A stretch of 53,982 nucleotides of DNA from Bradyrhizobium sp. GTDB taxonomy: Bacteria > Pseudomonadota > Alphaproteobacteria > Rhizobiales > Xanthobacteraceae. Location: assembly GCF_030646015.1 (NCBI RefSeq), contig NZ_JAUSLT010000057.1, forward strand, positions 1 through 53,982. Reading direction: 5' to 3'. The notes under the pieces are model-generated. The model was not told the origin of the DNA. It saw only the letters and a list, made by a program, of their open reading frames with translations, and made no database searches. Shown here one piece after another: positions 52,701 through 53,982 of this stretch; position 1 is the first letter of the stretch, and the number at the start of each line of letters is the position of its first letter. The position numbers were made by a program, and so were the translations under genes.

Positions 52701-53296
52701 CGCTGACGTCGCTGTCGCATGCACCGATCCCGTGGAGCGAAGACGAGCTTTATGCTTATTTGCGAACCGGCGAATCCCGCCTGCACGGCGTGGCCGCGGG
52801 GCCGATGGCGCCTGTGGTGAAGGAGCTTGCCGCCCTGCCCGACCAGGACATCCGCGCCATGGCGGTCTATCTCGCGTCCTTCAACGAGACTGCGATCGGT
52901 CAGCCGGCACAGGCCGCGCTCGCCGCCCAGCTGGAAAAATCGACCCTTTCCCGGGTGGCTTTGGCATCGCCCCTCGGCGCCCGGCTCTATGAAGGCGCCT
53001 GCGCGGTGTGCCATGCGGTAGGCGGCGCGCCGCTGTTCGGCAGCCGGCCGTCGCTGGCGCTGAACAGCAATCTGCACAGCGCCGTGCCTGACAATCTGAT
53101 CCAGGTGATCCTGCACGGCATCGCAGCACCCGCGACCAGCGACCTCGGCTACATGCCCGGCTTCAAGGACAGCATGAACGACGACCAGCTCGCCGAGCTG
53201 GTGACCTTCCTGCGGCGGCAATTTGCGCCGGAAAAGCCTGACTGGACTGGGGTCCGGGCGGCCGTCAGCCAGGCCAGGCACCGGATATCGCGCTGA
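49739..53296 (+). CDS. nicB: Nicotinate dehydrogenase-type molybdenum/cytochrome c subunit
   Basis: A 1185-residue protein, nearly the length of NicB (about 1187). Residues 1-740 form the molybdopterin domain with VDLGTGIRTALGQI, EAAGCYGRNCADDV, RTDLPAKATGELVYVHDVR and the likely catalytic Glu688 in GVGESASVPSAAAI. A membrane segment (AFATAAALCVAVVGVATAVLPW, about 762-783) is followed by three haem c motifs CAVCH (811), CGACH (957) and CAVCH (1088). Water-derived hydroxylation of the ring and electron transfer to the respiratory chain are known for this type. The fusion of cytochrome to the catalytic subunit marks an aerobic enzyme. Substrate assignment relies on context. Confidence 0.88.
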   Translation: MTDPDAPMKTLPGSLSVVRPAGSGANGDFDTFVKITADGSVTAFNGHVDLGTGIRTALGQIVAEELDVSFARVIVVLGDTALVPNQGATIASETIQITAVPLRKAAAQARHFLVARAAERLELEVGDLVIEDGLIRGKDNRSVSYGELISGETIRLELADDVPVKAVEAYSIVGQSVPRTDLPAKATGELVYVHDVRVPLMLHGRVVRPPYAGVDVGAFVGTSLIAVDESSVRDIKGLVAVVRIGDFVGVVAEREENAIKAAAQLKVSWKPTPTLPDLKDIEKALRANPSAPRVLIDKGDVDAAIAAADTPMQRTYIWPYQMHGSIGPSCAVADYKDGHIRVWSGTQNPHILRTDLALLLQKPDSEIDVIRLEAAGCYGRNCADDVTADAVLLSRAVGRPVRVQLTREQEHAWEPKGTAQLMDVNGGLNADGGVAAYDFTTRYPSNGAPTLALLLTGAVAPVPAVFEMGDRTAIPPYDYDAMRVVAHDMPPIVRASWFRGVSALPNTFAHESYIDELATEAGVDPIEYRLRYLKDQRAVDLVNAVAERAGWAPRPVWKEPEAEGDIVRGRGFAYALYVHSKFPGYGAAWSAWIADVAVNKLTGDVSVTRVVAGQDSGLMINPDGVRHQIHGNVIQSTSRALMEEVSFDRHAVTAREWGAYPIIKFPDVPKIDVLMLPRQDQPPLGVGESASVPSAAAIANAIFDATGVRFRELPFTPERILAGLRGGQDVAPTPMPLPAPQSPAPNDRWKNPSAGRRGAFATAAALCVAVVGVATAVLPWRAIAPIARPDPSTYSAATIARGQQLAALGDCAVCHTMVNGAVNAGGRGIETPFGTIYATNITPDVETGIGAWSYPAFERAMREGIHRDGKHLYPAFPYTHFVRTSDADLQALYAYLMAQPAVRAETPETRLAFPFNLRPLMAGWNALFHQPGTFQPDATKSATWNRGAYLVEGLGHCGACHSPRNALGAEKADAYLAGGIAEGWEAPPLTSLSHAPIPWSEDELYAYLRTGESRLHGVAAGPMAPVVKELAALPDQDIRAMAVYLASFNETAIGQPAQAALAAQLEKSTLSRVALASPLGARLYEGACAVCHAVGGAPLFGSRPSLALNSNLHSAVPDNLIQVILHGIAAPATSDLGYMPGFKDSMNDDQLAELVTFLRRQFAPEKPDWTGVRAAVSQARHRISR

Positions 53297-53357
53297 GCTG
53301 CCATGCCGGGCCGAAACGGCACTGGTTGCGGGGCTCCCGGCGGGCTAGGGTTCCCCT

Positions 53358-53982
53358 ATGGCAGTCACCGACATTGCATCCCGAACCTACAATCATGGCT
53401 GGCGGCTCGACCCGATCGTGCGCAGCCTGCTCGATACCGATTTCTACAAGCTGCTGATGCTGCAGATGATCCGGGAATTTTATCCGGACCAGCAGGTCAC
53501 CTTCTCGGTGATCAACCGCAGCCGCCACGTCCGGCTTGGCGAAATCATCGACGAGCAGGAATTGCGCGCCCAGCTCGATCATGCCCGCTCGATCAGGTTT
53601 GCCAAGAAGGAGCTGATCTGGCTCGCCGGCAATACCTTCTACGGCAAGACCCAGATGTTCTCGCCCGATTTCATCAATTGGCTGGCCGCGTTCCGGCTGC
53701 CCGAATACGAACTGCGCAAGGTCGACGGCCAGTACGAACTGCACTTCCACGGGCCGTGGACCCACACCACGATGTGGGAGATTCCGGCGCTCGCCATCCT
53801 CAACGAGTTGCGCTCGCGCCAGGCGATGAAGGGCCAGGGCCGCTTCGCCCTCGACGTGCTCTATGCCCGCGCCAAGGCCAAGCTGTGGACCAAGGTCGAG
53901 CGCCTGCAAAAACTGGACGGCTTGCGGCTGTCCGATTTCGGCACACGGCGGCGCCACGGTTTCCTGTGGCAGCGCTGGTGCG
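53358..53982 (+). CDS. pncB: Nicotinate phosphoribosyltransferase, 5' part
   Basis: Partial: runs past the window edge. The 208 codons present encode the N-terminal NAPRTase domain: [41 protein letters not shown], and [18 protein letters not shown], all typical of PncB. It turns nicotinate into nicotinate mononucleotide for NAD salvage. Lies 61 bases after nicB on the same strand. Its neighbourhood to nicotinate degradation genes is notable because both use the same substrate. An aggg sequence precedes the ATG. Confidence 0.93.
   Translation, partial: MAVTDIASRTYNHGWRLDPIVRSLLDTDFYKLLMLQMIREFYPDQQVTFSVINRSRHVRLGEIIDEQELRAQLDHARSIRFAKKELIWLAGNTFYGKTQMFSPDFINWLAAFRLPEYELRKVDGQYELHFHGPWTHTTMWEIPALAILNELRSRQAMKGQGRFALDVLYARAKAKLWTKVERLQKLDGLRLSDFGTRRRHGFLWQRWC

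Overview
High-GC alphaproteobacterial DNA, most likely from Bradyrhizobium or a close relative. This rests on gene families (BadR/BadH/BadI/AliB close to Rhodopseudomonas palustris, several orphan ABC_sub_bind periplasmic proteins, a fused LivHM permease) and on many mosaic intergenic palindromes of the type common in that group. No rRNA, tRNA or CRISPR array was seen. The window is rich in catabolic and transport genes and holds one clear insertion sequence.

Layout. 1-551: no convincing gene, repeat-like DNA. 552-2742: an IS1595-type element with 22-bp inverted ends and an 8-bp target duplication; besides the transposase it carries a WYL-like protein, a tiny Lys-rich protein and a HEPN-like protein. 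2759-6240: a minus-strand operon for an ABC importer (ATPase, two permeases) and a NicX-like (2,5-dihydroxypyridine dioxygenase family) enzyme. 6773-7326: small proteins. 7513-10383: IlvD and an orphan NMT1-type binding protein. 10573-13834: a beta-hydroxyacid dehydrogenase, then ferredoxin-NADP reductase divergent from an enamidase. 13998-21905: a decayed binding-protein fragment, a hybrid signalling operon (histidine kinase, response regulator, response regulator-adenylate cyclase) and three tandem ABC_sub_bind proteins. 22009-23993: L,D-transpeptidase and secreted nuclease-like protein. 24244-27855: badR / badH-badI-aliB followed by a collapsed aliA. 27899-35206: Tat-exported hydrolase, HerA-like ATPase, GreA-like protein, ModA-like protein, membrane protein, exported beta-carbonic anhydrase and others. 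35343-40160: a GntR-controlled catabolic cluster (TctC-type binding protein, extradiol-type dioxygenase, quinone oxidoreductase, GntR, fumarylacetoacetase-like hydrolase). 40627-53296: a nicotinate-type cluster. 53358-end: start of nicotinate phosphoribosyltransferase, cut by the window edge.

How it fits together. The best system here is an apparently aerobic version of the reductive nicotinate pathway known from anaerobic Eubacterium barkeri. A NicA/NicB-type dehydrogenase (49257-53296) would make 6-hydroxynicotinate; a 6-hydroxynicotinate reductase (47461-48918) would reduce it to 6-oxotetrahydronicotinate; an enamidase (12638-13834) would open the ring to 2-formylglutarate; a beta-hydroxyacid dehydrogenase (10573-11481) could act next. 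The reductase operon also carries a branched-chain-amino-acid-type ABC importer, a DUF1185 protein, a UPF0280 (ApbE-like) protein and a MarR regulator. The two loci lie about 36 kb apart, but the divergent promoter of fpr/enamidase and that of reductase/nicAB carry similar GTATAC-centred palindromes, which suggests one regulator and makes the reductase-dehydrogenase-enamidase-Fpr set a candidate split regulon. Names rest on remembered family sequences and motifs; no database search was run.
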